The notes below the pieces were generated by a model, which worked only from the letters and a program-made list of their open reading frames with translations, was not told the DNA's origin and made no database searches. Positions 40,462-49,179 of a DNA stretch of 64,000 bases are shown here, piece by piece; the first letter of the stretch is position 1, and the number at the start of each line of letters is the position of its first letter. Origin of the DNA: Streptomyces flaveus (GTDB lineage: Bacteria > Actinomycetota > Actinomycetes > Streptomycetales > Streptomycetaceae); NCBI RefSeq assembly GCF_014647675.1, contig NZ_BMPQ01000004.1, positions 62,001-126,000 on the forward strand, given 5' to 3'. Made by a program: the position numbers and the translations under genes.

Positions 40462-41418
40462 ATGCGTATCGGAGTGATGACCGGCCCGGAGCGGGGCGAC
40501 AGCGCGCGTAAGGCCGCCCGGATGCTCGACGACGCGCGCTGGGCCGAGGAGGCCGGCTTCGACACCGTGTGGGTGCCGCAGGTGCCCACGGACTTCGACG
40601 CGCTCACCGCCATCGCCCTGATGAGCACGGTGACCACGCGCATCGAACTCGGCACGGCCGTCGTGCCCGTACACGCCCAGCATCCGATCGCCCTCGCCCG
40701 GCAGGCGCTGTCCGCGCACGCCGCGGCCCGGGGCCGGCTCGCGCTGGGCGTCGGCGCCTCGCACCACTGGATCGTGCGCGACATGCTGGGCCTGCCGTAC
40801 GAGAAGCCCGCCGCCTACCTGCGCGACTACATCGAGGTCCTGGGTACGGGCGTGAGCGGGGCGAGCTCGGTGGACGTGACCAACGAGCGCTTCACCGTGC
40901 ACAATCCGCTGGGCCTCGCCCCCGTCGCCCCGCTGCCCGTCCTGGTGGCCGCGCTCGGTCCGGTCATGCTGCGCATCGCGGGGGAGCGGGCCGACGGCAC
41001 CGTGCTGTGGATGGCGGACGAGCGGGCCGTGGCCGAGCACGTCGCGCCACGTATCACCAAGGCCGCTGCCGCGGCCGGACGGCCGGCCCCGCGCATCGTC
41101 GCCGGCATACCGGTCTGCCTCTGCGAGCCGTCCCGCGTCGACGAGGCCCGCGAGCGGGCCAACCGCATCCTGGGCGAGGCGGAGATATCGCCCAACTACC
41201 AGCGCCTGCTGGAGTACGGGGACGCCCGCGACGTCGGCGACCTGTGCGCGGCGGGGGACGAGGAGGCGATCGCGGCCCGCTTCAAGCGCTTCGCTGATGC
41301 CGGCGTGACGGATCTGTCGGTGCGGCTGCTGCCGATCGGGGAGGGGCGGGAGCAACTGGTGGCGTCCAAACTGCGGACACGGGACGCGGTGGCGGCGATC
41401 GCGCGGGAGTTCCGGTGA
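40462..41418 (+). CDS. LLM-class (F420-dependent) oxidoreductase
   Basis: 318 residues of the luciferase-like TIM barrel. Landmarks: WAEEAGFDTVWVPQVPTDF, IELGTAVVPVHAQHPIALARQALS, RLALGVGASHHWIV and RIAGERADGTVLWMADE, the pattern of actinobacterial F420-dependent reductases and dehydrogenases (Mer/MSMEG type). It probably reduces or oxidises an intermediate with F420. It follows the mutase small subunit by 13 bp. A paralogue lies at 43635-44564. Confidence 0.9.
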   Translation: MRIGVMTGPERGDSARKAARMLDDARWAEEAGFDTVWVPQVPTDFDALTAIALMSTVTTRIELGTAVVPVHAQHPIALARQALSAHAAARGRLALGVGASHHWIVRDMLGLPYEKPAAYLRDYIEVLGTGVSGASSVDVTNERFTVHNPLGLAPVAPLPVLVAALGPVMLRIAGERADGTVLWMADERAVAEHVAPRITKAAAAAGRPAPRIVAGIPVCLCEPSRVDEARERANRILGEAEISPNYQRLLEYGDARDVGDLCAAGDEEAIAARFKRFADAGVTDLSVRLLPIGEGREQLVASKLRTRDAVAAIAREFR

Positions 41419-42533
41419 GGGATCCGGTCCGGGACGGGGATCCGGTGCGGTGCGGTTCGGTCTCCGGCGTCGGGGACGCCCGTGGCCGGACCGGCCCGCT
41501 GGCCGGGCTGCGCGTCTTGGAGGTCGGCCACATCCTCGCAGGCCCGTACGCGACCATGCTCCTCGCCGACCTCGGCGCCGAGGTCACCAAGGTCGAACCG
41601 CCGGGCGGCGACCTCTCCCGCCAGGTCTCCGACGCGTACTTCGCCAGCCTCAACCGGGGCAAGCGCTCCGTCCGTCTCGACCTGACCACCCCTGCCGGCC
41701 AGGCCCGCCTGCACGACATGGCCCGCGACGCCCACGCCCTGCTGGTGAACCTCAAGCCCTCCGCCATCCGCCGCCTCGGCCTCACCTACGAGGCCCTCGC
41801 CCCGGTCAACGACCGCCTGGTCTGCGTGGCCGTCACCGGCTACGGCCTGGACGGCGCCGACGAGCCCGCCTTCGACTACGCCATCCAGGCCGCCACCGGC
41901 GTCGCCGCGCTGACCGGCGACCCCGAAGGGCCGCCCCAACTCCCCGGCTACTCGGCCGCCGACAACTCCGCGGGCCTGACCGCCGCTCTCGGCCTCCTCG
42001 CGCAGGTGCACTCCGGGCGCGGCGGCCAGGTCGAGGTGACCTTGCGGGACGTCATGCTCTCCCAGCTCAACTACCGCGCCTCCGCCTGGCTCAACGAGGG
42101 CACGGCCCCGCAGCGCCGGGCGGGCGGCGCGCACTCGTATTACGTACCGGCACAGCTCTTCCCCACGGCCGACGGCCACCTGGCGCTGTTCATCACCCAC
42201 GACACCTTCTGGCGCGCCTTCGCCACCGAGGCCGACGTGGACCAACCGGCCTTCGCAACCATGGCCGAGCGCTCGGCCCGCCGCGAGGAGGTGGTGGCCG
42301 CCGTCACCAAGGCGCTGTCGGCGGACACCGCGCTCGGCTGGGAGGCCAGACTCCGTCCGCTCGGGGTCGCCGCCGCGGCGGTACGCACCCTGCCGGAGGC
42401 CTTGGCCGCGGACCCCTCCGTGATCGTCCAGGCGGGCCGATTCCGCCTGATCGGGAGCCCGATCCGGGTAGCCGGCCACACGCCGTCGTACGCAGACCCG
42501 CCGCGTCTCGGCGAACACGAGGAGGCCACATGA
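41415..42533 (+). CDS. CaiB/BaiF (class III) CoA-transferase
   Basis: 372 residues. LRVLEVGHILAGPYATMLLADLGAEVTKVE opens the catalytic domain, followed by LNRGKRSVRLDLTTPAG and the Asp in VEVTLRDVMLSQ. It transfers CoA among acyl groups, possibly between the mutase product and an incoming acid. GTGA overlap with the LLM gene and ATGA overlap with the following reductase-like gene. It is distinct in sequence from the other CoA-transferase of the island (21905-23113). Confidence 0.92.
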   Translation: MRDPVRDGDPVRCGSVSGVGDARGRTGPLAGLRVLEVGHILAGPYATMLLADLGAEVTKVEPPGGDLSRQVSDAYFASLNRGKRSVRLDLTTPAGQARLHDMARDAHALLVNLKPSAIRRLGLTYEALAPVNDRLVCVAVTGYGLDGADEPAFDYAIQAATGVAALTGDPEGPPQLPGYSAADNSAGLTAALGLLAQVHSGRGGQVEVTLRDVMLSQLNYRASAWLNEGTAPQRRAGGAHSYYVPAQLFPTADGHLALFITHDTFWRAFATEADVDQPAFATMAERSARREEVVAAVTKALSADTALGWEARLRPLGVAAAAVRTLPEALAADPSVIVQAGRFRLIGSPIRVAGHTPSYADPPRLGEHEEAT

Positions 42534-43561
42534 TCCGCGTCGTCCAGTGGGCCACCGGCACCATTGGCGCCCGAGCCCTGCGCGCCGTCATCGAACACCC
42601 GCAGCTGGACCTGGCCGGCGTCCATGTCACGGGCGAGGACAAGGCAGGCGCGGACGCGGGCACCCTGTGCGGCCTGCCCCCGACCGGCATCCACGCGACC
42701 ACGGACCCCAAGCAGATCCTCACCCTGGGCGCCGACTGCATCCTGCACATGCCCCGCGTCCTCGACGTCGACGAGCTGTGCACCCTCCTCGAATCGGGCG
42801 CCAACGTCGTCACCACCTGCGGCGCCCTCCACCACCCGCCGAGCATGGACCCGGACGTACGCGCCCGCATCGCAGCGGCCTGCACCCGGGGCGGCACCGC
42901 CGTCCACGCGACCGGCAGCAGCCCCGGCTTCATCACCGAGGCGCTGCCGCTGACGCTCGCCTCGATCCAGCGCCGCCTCGACCGCCTGGCCATCTCGGAG
43001 TACGCCGATCTGTCGCAGCGCCCCTCACCGGAGATGCTCTTCGACCTCATGGGTTTCGGCCGCGCCGCCGAGGGACCCGACCCCCGCCGACTGGCCCACA
43101 TGCGGGAGAGCTTCGGCCCGTCGCTGCGACTGCTGGGCGACGCGTTCGGGCTCCGTCTCGACGCGGTGGAGGCCACTGGCGACGTGGCGACCGCGCGCAA
43201 AGACACCCGCATCGCCGCGGGCGTCATCGAGGCCGGCGGCGTCGCCGCACAGCGCACCACCGTGGCCGCCATGCACGACGGCCGCCCGGTGCTGAGCTTC
43301 ACCGCCACCTGGTACTGCACCCCGGACCTGAACCCCGCCTGGGAGCTGCGCCCCACCGGCTGGCACATCGCGGTGGACGGCGACGCCCCACTCGACATCG
43401 ACCTGCGCTTCCCGATCCCGCTGGAGCGGATGGCCGACATCTCCCCGGGATACACCGCCAATCGTGCGGTCAACGCGATCCCGGCGGTGGTCGCCGCCCC
43501 GCCGGGCATCCATTCGACGCTCGATCTCCCGCATCTGGTCAGCGCCCTGCCGGAGTCCTAG
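42530..43561 (+). CDS. NAD(P)-binding dihydrodipicolinate-reductase-like protein
   Basis: 343 residues. The N-terminal Rossmann segment is VVQWATGTIGARALRAVIEHPQLDLAGVHV, and the central VVTTCGALHHPPSMDP and HATGSSPGFITEALPL segments match the large actinobacterial family annotated DapB-like, related to 2,4-diaminopentanoate dehydrogenase. These are dehydrogenases or reductases of unknown substrate, common in terpenoid and steroid catabolic clusters. Last gene of the 35.8-43.6 kb unit. Confidence 0.85.
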   Translation: MIRVVQWATGTIGARALRAVIEHPQLDLAGVHVTGEDKAGADAGTLCGLPPTGIHATTDPKQILTLGADCILHMPRVLDVDELCTLLESGANVVTTCGALHHPPSMDPDVRARIAAACTRGGTAVHATGSSPGFITEALPLTLASIQRRLDRLAISEYADLSQRPSPEMLFDLMGFGRAAEGPDPRRLAHMRESFGPSLRLLGDAFGLRLDAVEATGDVATARKDTRIAAGVIEAGGVAAQRTTVAAMHDGRPVLSFTATWYCTPDLNPAWELRPTGWHIAVDGDAPLDIDLRFPIPLERMADISPGYTANRAVNAIPAVVAAPPGIHSTLDLPHLVSALPES

Positions 43562-43634
43562 TGGCCGCGGGTTCGGCCGCTGCTGTGGGTTCGTCCGCCT
43601 GGGCTGCGCCCGGCCCGGCCAGAACGACGGAAAG

Positions 43635-44564
43635 TCAGTGAGGACTCGCCGCGGCCTCCCGCAACAGGTCGCGGGTGCGGCGCACCGATGCCGCCGGATC
43701 CGGCCCCGCCGGGACGATCGCGGCCCAGATGTCCGTCGCCCCCGCGTCCAGCAGCGACTTCAGTTGCTTGCCCACCGATTCCTCGTTGCCCACGATCGCC
43801 GCGTCCGCAGGAGAATCGGCGCCGCCGATGTCCAGGATGCGCTGGTAGTTGGGCATGCCCGCGTACGATCCCGAGGTCGCCGCGACCGCCGCCCGCGCCT
43901 CGGCTGTGTCGTCGTGCACCACCACCGGCAGCCCCGCGACGATCCGCGGGGCCGGGCGCCCTGCCGCCTCGGCGGCGGCGGTCAGGCGCGGCGCGATGTG
44001 TTCGCCGACCGCCCGCGCGGGCGCCATCCACAGCACGGTGCCGTCGGCGTACTGGCCGGCGACGCGCAGCATGCGGGGAGAAAGGGCCGACAGCAGGACG
44101 GGCACGGGTGGTCGGCCGGTGGCCGTCATCCGGCCGCCCGCGCTGCGGGTCGTCCACTCCTCGCCCTCGAAGTCGACCTCCTCGCCGCGCAGCAGGGCGG
44201 TGAGGATGCGGACGTATTCCTCCGTGCTCTGGCCGGGGCGGTCGTACGACAGGCCGTACACGCCGCGGATCAGGGCCTCGTGAGACGGCCCGATGCCGAG
44301 TGTGAGGCCGGGGCGGCCCATCGTGGCGGCGGCGGAGGCGGCCCGGTTGGCCTGCAGCAGCGGATGGCACGGGTAGGTCTGCAGCACCGCCGTGCCCAGC
44401 TCGATCGTCGACGTCGCGCGTCCGGCGCACGCCATGGGCGTCAGCGGGTCGCCCAGCACGGTCGAGGCGTACCAGAGCGAGGTGAAGCCGTCCGCCTCGG
44501 CGCGCTGCGCCTGCCGGACCAGCTTGTCCGGCGTCGCCGCGCCGCCGGTCAGGCCGATGCGCAT
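43635..44564 (-). CDS. LLM-class (F420-dependent) oxidoreductase
   Basis: 309 residues, luciferase-like fold: LVRQAQRAEADGFTSLWYASTVLGDPLT, TIELGTAVLQTYPCHPLLQANRAAS, GLTLGIGPSHEALI and VAGQYADGTVLWMAPARA. It shares the VAGxxADGTVLWMA segment with the paralogue at 40462 and is probably F420-dependent. It overlaps the SnoaL-like gene upstream by 16 bp and ends the minus-strand unit that starts at 45977. Confidence 0.9.
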   Translation of the reverse strand: MRIGLTGGAATPDKLVRQAQRAEADGFTSLWYASTVLGDPLTPMACAGRATSTIELGTAVLQTYPCHPLLQANRAASAAATMGRPGLTLGIGPSHEALIRGVYGLSYDRPGQSTEEYVRILTALLRGEEVDFEGEEWTTRSAGGRMTATGRPPVPVLLSALSPRMLRVAGQYADGTVLWMAPARAVGEHIAPRLTAAAEAAGRPAPRIVAGLPVVVHDDTAEARAAVAATSGSYAGMPNYQRILDIGGADSPADAAIVGNEESVGKQLKSLLDAGATDIWAAIVPAGPDPAASVRRTRDLLREAAASPH

Positions 44565-45139
44565 GTGCCGCCTCCTGTGTTCCAGCGGGCGGGTGCGGGT
44601 GCGTCCGGCAGCAGGGGCCGGGCGTACGAAAGGTCGTCCAAACTGCGAGTGCCCTTGAGATATCCCTGGTCACGGAAGGCCGTCGACCGCAGGGCGGAAG
44701 CATCGGCGGTGAACATCACCTCGACCGTCGAGCGGCGCACCGCGATCCGCCAATGGCCGTCGCGGCGCTCCAGCCGGTCGAGATAGCGGCCGCTGATGAA
44801 CTGCGCCGTGCGGTCGTCGGTGCCGAGGAGGATGACGATCACGTAGCTCTCGCAGTGTGCGGTGTCGCCGTCGATGTCGCAGGAGTGGGTGGTGATGTTG
44901 TGGGTGTGGACGCTGGAGGCGGCGGCGTGGACCTGATTGGCCCAACCGGCATACGCGGGCCCCGAGTTGATCGTCGATCCGTGCTCGTCGGTGCCGTCCG
45001 GGTGGTAGGCGCTGGTGACGAGGTCCGTGTCATGGCGGTCGCAGCCCCGGGCATGCCGGGCGATGCAGTCGAGGATCTCGATGCGGTCCTTGAGATACCG
45101 CACGTCCTGGCGCAGAGCATTGTCGTCGGGAGCGGTCAT
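44549..45139 (-). CDS. SnoaL-like (NTF2-fold) protein
   Basis: 196 residues. The N-terminal RIEILDCIARHARGCDRHDTDLVTSAYHPDG is typical of the SnoaL_4 group found with ring-hydroxylating and steroid-degrading enzymes, continuing with HNITTHSCDIDGDTAHCESYV and ISGRYLDRLERRDGHWRIAVRR. A Tyr/Asp/His set compatible with dehydratase or isomerase chemistry is present in this first part. Translation is coupled to the LLM gene by overlap. The gene is read together with the SDR at 45210 upstream. Confidence 0.85.
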   Translation of the reverse strand: MTAPDDNALRQDVRYLKDRIEILDCIARHARGCDRHDTDLVTSAYHPDGTDEHGSTINSGPAYAGWANQVHAAASSVHTHNITTHSCDIDGDTAHCESYVIVILLGTDDRTAQFISGRYLDRLERRDGHWRIAVRRSTVEVMFTADASALRSTAFRDQGYLKGTRSLDDLSYARPLLPDAPAPARWNTGGGTCASA

Positions 45140-45209
45140 GCGTCATCCCTTCCGGTCGAGTCGGCGCGGACGACCACCCGCACCCGGCCCAGGTTCTGGG
45201 TCCTCCGTC

Positions 45210-45977
45210 TCAGGGCATGCCGCCGTCGACCCGCAGGGTCGCGCCGGTGGTGTACGAGGCGGCGCCGGACATCAGGTAGAGGGCGGCCCCGACAACCTCG
45301 CGCGGATCGCCGATGCGCCGCAGCGCGTGCCCGCGCACGCCGGCCGCCAGCGCCTCGGGGTCGTCCTGCCAGTGCCGGGTGGCCCAGGTGGCGAACGGGC
45401 CGCACATCAGGGTGTTGACGCGGACCGTCGGACCGAACGCGTGCGCCAGGCCCTCGGTCATCGCGTTGAGCCCCGCCTTCGCCGCCGCGTACGGCACGAT
45501 CGGCGCGCGTGGCCGTACAGAGCCGGTGGAGCTGACGTTGACGATCGACCCGCCGCCCGCCTCGGCCATCCGCTGTCCGGCCAGCACCGACAGCCGGAAG
45601 GGCCCTTTGAGGTTGAGGGCGACGACGGCGTCGAACATCTTCTCCGTCACCTCGCCCAGATCCTCGTACACCGGTGACATCCCGGCGTTGTTGACCAGCA
45701 CATCCAGCCGGCCGAAGCGCTCGTGCACCGCGTCCAGCAGACCCGGCAGCTGCTCCCAGCGGCCCACGTGCACGGCATACGGCAGGGCGGCGCGGCCGGT
45801 CTCCTTCTCGATCTCGCGGGCGGTGGCGGCGCACGCCTCGGACGTCCGCGAGGCGATGACGACTTCCGCACCGCAGCGAGCCGCGCCGAAGGCCATCTCC
45901 CTGCCGAGTCCGCGGCTGCCGCCGGTGACCAGCACCACGCGCCCGCTGAGGTCGAACAGGCCGTCCGCGTATCCCAT
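45210..45977 (-). CDS. Short-chain dehydrogenase/reductase
   Basis: 255 residues. TGGSRGLGREMAFGAARCGA cofactor loop, NNAGMSPVYEDLG, Ser in VSSTGSVRP, Y-x3-K in PYAAAKAG, and a terminal TLRVDGGMP. First gene of the minus-strand SDR-SnoaL-LLM unit; the operator at 46015-46029 lies 38 bp upstream in the region shared with a divergent TetR gene. It is a likely 3-hydroxyacyl-CoA or alicyclic alcohol dehydrogenase. Confidence 0.92.
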   Translation of the reverse strand: MGYADGLFDLSGRVVLVTGGSRGLGREMAFGAARCGAEVVIASRTSEACAATAREIEKETGRAALPYAVHVGRWEQLPGLLDAVHERFGRLDVLVNNAGMSPVYEDLGEVTEKMFDAVVALNLKGPFRLSVLAGQRMAEAGGGSIVNVSSTGSVRPRAPIVPYAAAKAGLNAMTEGLAHAFGPTVRVNTLMCGPFATWATRHWQDDPEALAAGVRGHALRRIGDPREVVGAALYLMSGAASYTTGATLRVDGGMP

Positions 45978-46014
45978 GTGCGTTGCCCCGATCGACAGGT
46001 CCGGCAGTGCGTGC

Positions 46015-46040
46015 GAGATTAGCATTCTCCTTATGGAGAA
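46015..46040. promoter_or_regulatory. Island operator, copy 8 (GAGATT-AGC-ATTCTC) with an extra GAGAA half-site
   Basis: One mismatch from consensus at 46015-46029, then GAGAA at 46036-46040 in everted arrangement. It lies between the SDR unit and the TetR gene, so it probably gives autoregulation of that TetR. Confidence 0.75.
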
Positions 46041-46068
46041 CGGAACTCTTGCACAGGAAGTGGATGTT

Positions 46069-46707
46069 GTGACTGCGACCGACCCCAATCCCCCCACGCT
46101 CGCCGAGCGTGCCGTGCGCCGCCGGATGGCGGCCGCCGAGGAGGGGGCCCGCGCCGAGGTGGACGCCCTGCTCGACGCCGGGTTGCGGTTGATGGCCGAG
46201 GGTGGCCGCCGCTCGCCCCGGGTCGCGGACATCGTGGCCTCCGCGGGCCTGTCCAATGACGCCTTCTACCGGTACTTCGACGGCAAGGACGCCCTGGTCG
46301 AGGCGATCGTCGAGCGGGGCGCCAGAGAGCTCGCAGCCCGGGTCCGCCAACGTTTGCAGCGTGCCGCCGACGCCGCCCCCGAGGAGCGGCTGCGCACCGG
46401 TGTCGCGGCAGTGGTGCGGCAGGCGACCGACCCCGGCCTGGCCGCGCGTATCCGCGCCGTGCTGTCGGCGGGGGTGGCGCCGGTGCCGGACGCGGGGCAT
46501 GTGATGGTCGTGCTGGTGGACGACCTGGGGACGCTGTTCGCGGCCCCCGCCCGCGAGTTGGGGGCCACGGACCCGGAGCGTGCCGGGAGGACGGTCGCCG
46601 GCGCGGCGGTCGCGGCGCTGCAGCACTGGCTGCTGGCCGGCCGGACGCCGGATGAGGTGGATATCGAGCAGCTGATGCGCTTCCTGGTGGCCGGCGCCCG
46701 GGTCTGA
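46069..46707 (+). CDS. TetR-family transcriptional regulator (candidate island regulator)
   Basis: 212 residues. DNA-binding domain: VDALLDAGLRLMAEGGRRSPRVADIVASAGLSNDAFYRYFDGKDALVEAI. The GTG at 46069 has AGGAAG eight bases upstream; an ATG at 46033 overlaps the operator and has no such site. A copy of the island operator lies in the region it shares with the SDR unit, and two more follow its stop at 46746-46782. Self-flanking by the operator makes it a strong candidate for the regulator of the whole island, equal to the TetR at 13789. Confidence 0.9.
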   Translation: MTATDPNPPTLAERAVRRRMAAAEEGARAEVDALLDAGLRLMAEGGRRSPRVADIVASAGLSNDAFYRYFDGKDALVEAIVERGARELAARVRQRLQRAADAAPEERLRTGVAAVVRQATDPGLAARIRAVLSAGVAPVPDAGHVMVVLVDDLGTLFAAPARELGATDPERAGRTVAGAAVAALQHWLLAGRTPDEVDIEQLMRFLVAGARV

Positions 46708-46745
46708 GTACCCGGTAGTTTGCGCCAACAGTGATTCCTGGACGG

Positions 46746-46782
46746 GAGAATGTCATTCTGCTAGCTTGCGAATATCGTTCTG
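46746..46782. promoter_or_regulatory. Island operators, copies 9 and 10, in tandem
   Basis: GAGAAT-GTC-ATTCTG (46746-46760, one mismatch) and GCGAAT-ATC-GTTCTG (46768-46782, three mismatches). Their centres are 22 bp apart, two helical turns, so two dimers could bind side by side upstream of the acyl-CoA dehydrogenase gene at 46805. Confidence 0.7.
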
Positions 46783-46804
46783 ACTTCTCCGGAAGGGACG
46801 CCCC

Positions 46805-48133
46805 ATGTGGGACTTCAGCACCGACGCCGCCTTCCAGGCCCGCCTCGACTGGGCCGACGCCTTCGTACACGACGAAGTCGAGCCGCTCGACGTGCTCTTC
46901 CCGGGCAACGCGGACCCGTACGACCGCACCAGCCGCGTCTACACCGAAGGCGTCCGCCCGCTCCAGCAGCGGGTGCGCGACCAGGGGCTGTGGGCCGCGC
47001 ATCTGCCGCCCGAGCTCGGCGGCATGGGCATGGGGCAGCTCCAACTCGCCCTGCTCAACGAGATCCTGGGCCGCTCCGGCTGGGCCCCGATGGTCTTCGG
47101 CACCCAGGCCCCCGACTCCGGCAACGCCGAGATCCTCGCCCACTACGGCACCGAGGAGCAGCGCAAGGAGTACCTGCGGCCGCTGCTGGACGGCCACATC
47201 GTCTCCACCTTCGCCATGACCGAGCCGACCGGCGGCGCCGACCCCGGTGGCTTCACCTGCCGGGCGGTCCGCGACGGCGACGACTGGGTGATCGACGGCG
47301 AGAAGTGGTTCGCCTCCAACTACCCGCACGCCGCCTTCGTCATCGCCATGGTGATCACCGATCCGGACGTCCCGGTGCACCAGGGCTCCTCGATGTTCAT
47401 CATCCCGGCCGGCACCCCCGGCATGGAGATGGTGCGCGCCACCGGCCTCGCCGGTGAGCCGCTAGGCGAGGGCGCGCACGCCTATCTGCGCTTCACCGGC
47501 TGCCGGGTGCCCGCCGTGAACCTCCTCGGCGAGCCGGGTACCGGCTTCGCCATCGCCCAGACCCGCCTCGGCGGCGGCCGCCTGCACCACGCGATGCGGA
47601 CGGTCGGGCAGTGCCGGCGGGCGCTGGAGATGATGGCCGAGCGCATCGCCGGCCGGCGCACCCGCGGCCGCCCGCTCGCCGACCAGCAGGCGGTACGGCA
47701 CGCGCTCGCGGACAGCTGGATCCAGCTGGAGCAGTTCCGCCTCCAGGTGCTGCACGCCGCCTGGCACGCCGACAACGCCGCCCGTACCGGCGCCAAGGAG
47801 GACGCGCGCGCGGCCCGGCTGCACATCTCCGCCGTGAAGGCCGCCACGCCCACGATCCTCGTCGACATCGCCTACCGCGCCATGCACCTGCACGGCGCGC
47901 TCGGCGTCTCCAACGAGCTCCCGCTGATCCGCATGTGGCAGGCCGGCCCCGTGCTCGGCGTCGCGGACGGCCCCACGGAGGCGCACAAGGACGTTGTCGC
48001 CCGGCTGCTGCTGAAGGACGTGGAGCCCCCCGACGACCGGCTGTTCGGCTCCGCACACCTGCCGGCCCGGCTCGCCGCCGCCCGCGAGAAGTACGCGGAC
48101 CTGGTCCGGTCGGAGGAGGCGACGACCCGGTGA
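46805..48133 (+). CDS. Acyl-CoA dehydrogenase of the ACAD10/11-LvaC type
   Basis: 442 residues, longer than usual acyl-CoA dehydrogenases. GTQAPDSGNAEILAHYGTEEQR and TFAMTEPTGGADPGGFTCRAV match the ACAD11-like subgroup. Further features are ASNYPHAAFVIAMVITDP and the C-terminal YRAMHLHGALGVSNELPLIRMW. In ACAD10/11 and in the Pseudomonas levulinate pathway (LvaC), this subgroup acts on 4-phosphoacyl-CoA made by an APH-type kinase. The next gene is exactly such a kinase, joined by a GTGA overlap. The reaction is inferred from that pairing. Confidence 0.9.
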   Translation: MWDFSTDAAFQARLDWADAFVHDEVEPLDVLFPGNADPYDRTSRVYTEGVRPLQQRVRDQGLWAAHLPPELGGMGMGQLQLALLNEILGRSGWAPMVFGTQAPDSGNAEILAHYGTEEQRKEYLRPLLDGHIVSTFAMTEPTGGADPGGFTCRAVRDGDDWVIDGEKWFASNYPHAAFVIAMVITDPDVPVHQGSSMFIIPAGTPGMEMVRATGLAGEPLGEGAHAYLRFTGCRVPAVNLLGEPGTGFAIAQTRLGGGRLHHAMRTVGQCRRALEMMAERIAGRRTRGRPLADQQAVRHALADSWIQLEQFRLQVLHAAWHADNAARTGAKEDARAARLHISAVKAATPTILVDIAYRAMHLHGALGVSNELPLIRMWQAGPVLGVADGPTEAHKDVVARLLLKDVEPPDDRLFGSAHLPARLAAAREKYADLVRSEEATTR

Positions 48134-49164
48134 CCGACACCCTGGCACTCCTCAACGACTGGCCGGGCCTCACCGGCCTGCCCGGTGACGGACCGGTGGC
48201 CGAGCTGTCTCCGCTCACGGGCGGCGGGCAGAACATCCTCTTCGTGCTGCGCCGCGCCGACGGCACCGAACTCGTGCTGCGCATGCCCGGCCGCCACCTC
48301 AAGGAGCGCGCCGCCGACGCCTTCCGCCGCGAGAGCGGCGCGCTCGCGGCCCTCGCGGGCACCGACGTACCGCATCCGCGCCAGTACGCTCACAGCGGCG
48401 ACGACGACTCCCCGCTCGGCGGGCCCTTCTCCATCCTGGAGAAGATCGACGGCTTCACCCCACAGGGCCGCTTTCCCGGCCGCTACGCCGAGGACTCCGA
48501 CTGGCGCCGCCGCGCCGCGTTCGCCCTGGTGGACGGGGCGGCGAAGCTCGCCACGGTAGACCCGTACGCGGTCGGGGCGGGCGAACTCGGCCGCCCCGAG
48601 GGCTGGGTGGAGCGCCAGCCGGAGCGCTACCTGCGCATGCTGTACGGCTACCGCGGCAGCGCCGCCTACCGGGAGACCGAGTCCCCGCACGTCGACGCGG
48701 TGGCCGCATGGCTGTCGGCCCACACCCCGAAGCAGGGCCGCACCGCCATCGTCCATGGCGACCTGCAGTTCGCCAACGTGATGCTGTCCCACGACGCCCC
48801 GCGACTGGCCGCGATCATCGACTGGGAGATGGCCTCCCTCGGCGACCCGCTGCTCGACCTCGCCTGGATCCTCACCGCCTGGCGCGAGGACGGCGACCCG
48901 CCCGGCGGCGAGCCGTACCTCAAGCCCTGGGACGGCATGCCGTCGCGCGCCGAACTCATCGCGTACTACGCCGAGTCCACCGGCCGGGACATCTCCGCCT
49001 TCCGCTGGTTCGAGGTGCTGGCCTGCTTCCGGCTGGCCGCGCTGCTGGAGGGCAGCTGGTACGCCGCCGTGGAGGGCCGCCGGGACCGGGAGACGGGCGA
49101 GGCGATGCACGGTTACGCGCAGTGGCTGTGGGCGAAGGCGCGCGTGGAGATGGCTCGGGACTGA
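48130..49164 (+). CDS. APH-family phosphotransferase (ACAD10/11 kinase-domain / LvaA type)
   Basis: 344 residues of the aminoglycoside-phosphotransferase/choline-kinase fold. The nucleotide part has LSPLTGGGQNILFVLRRADG and an ELVLRMPG Arg. The catalytic loop is IVHGDLQFANVML (HGDxxxxN) and the metal-binding segment is IIDWEMASLGDPLLDLAW. In actinobacteria such kinases next to acyl-CoA dehydrogenases are usually annotated antibiotic phosphotransferases. The better match is LvaA/ACAD11, which phosphorylate 4-hydroxyacyl-CoA. It shares a transcription unit with the ACAD and an SDR. Confidence 0.9.
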   Translation: MTDTLALLNDWPGLTGLPGDGPVAELSPLTGGGQNILFVLRRADGTELVLRMPGRHLKERAADAFRRESGALAALAGTDVPHPRQYAHSGDDDSPLGGPFSILEKIDGFTPQGRFPGRYAEDSDWRRRAAFALVDGAAKLATVDPYAVGAGELGRPEGWVERQPERYLRMLYGYRGSAAYRETESPHVDAVAAWLSAHTPKQGRTAIVHGDLQFANVMLSHDAPRLAAIIDWEMASLGDPLLDLAWILTAWREDGDPPGGEPYLKPWDGMPSRAELIAYYAESTGRDISAFRWFEVLACFRLAALLEGSWYAAVEGRRDRETGEAMHGYAQWLWAKARVEMARD

Positions 49165-49179
49165 GCGGAGGGGTTGGCA

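Noticed and set aside
48130..49164. Antibiotic (aminoglycoside) resistance kinase
   Set aside because: The fold is right, but the overlap with an ACAD11-type dehydrogenase and the island operator point to acyl-CoA metabolism.
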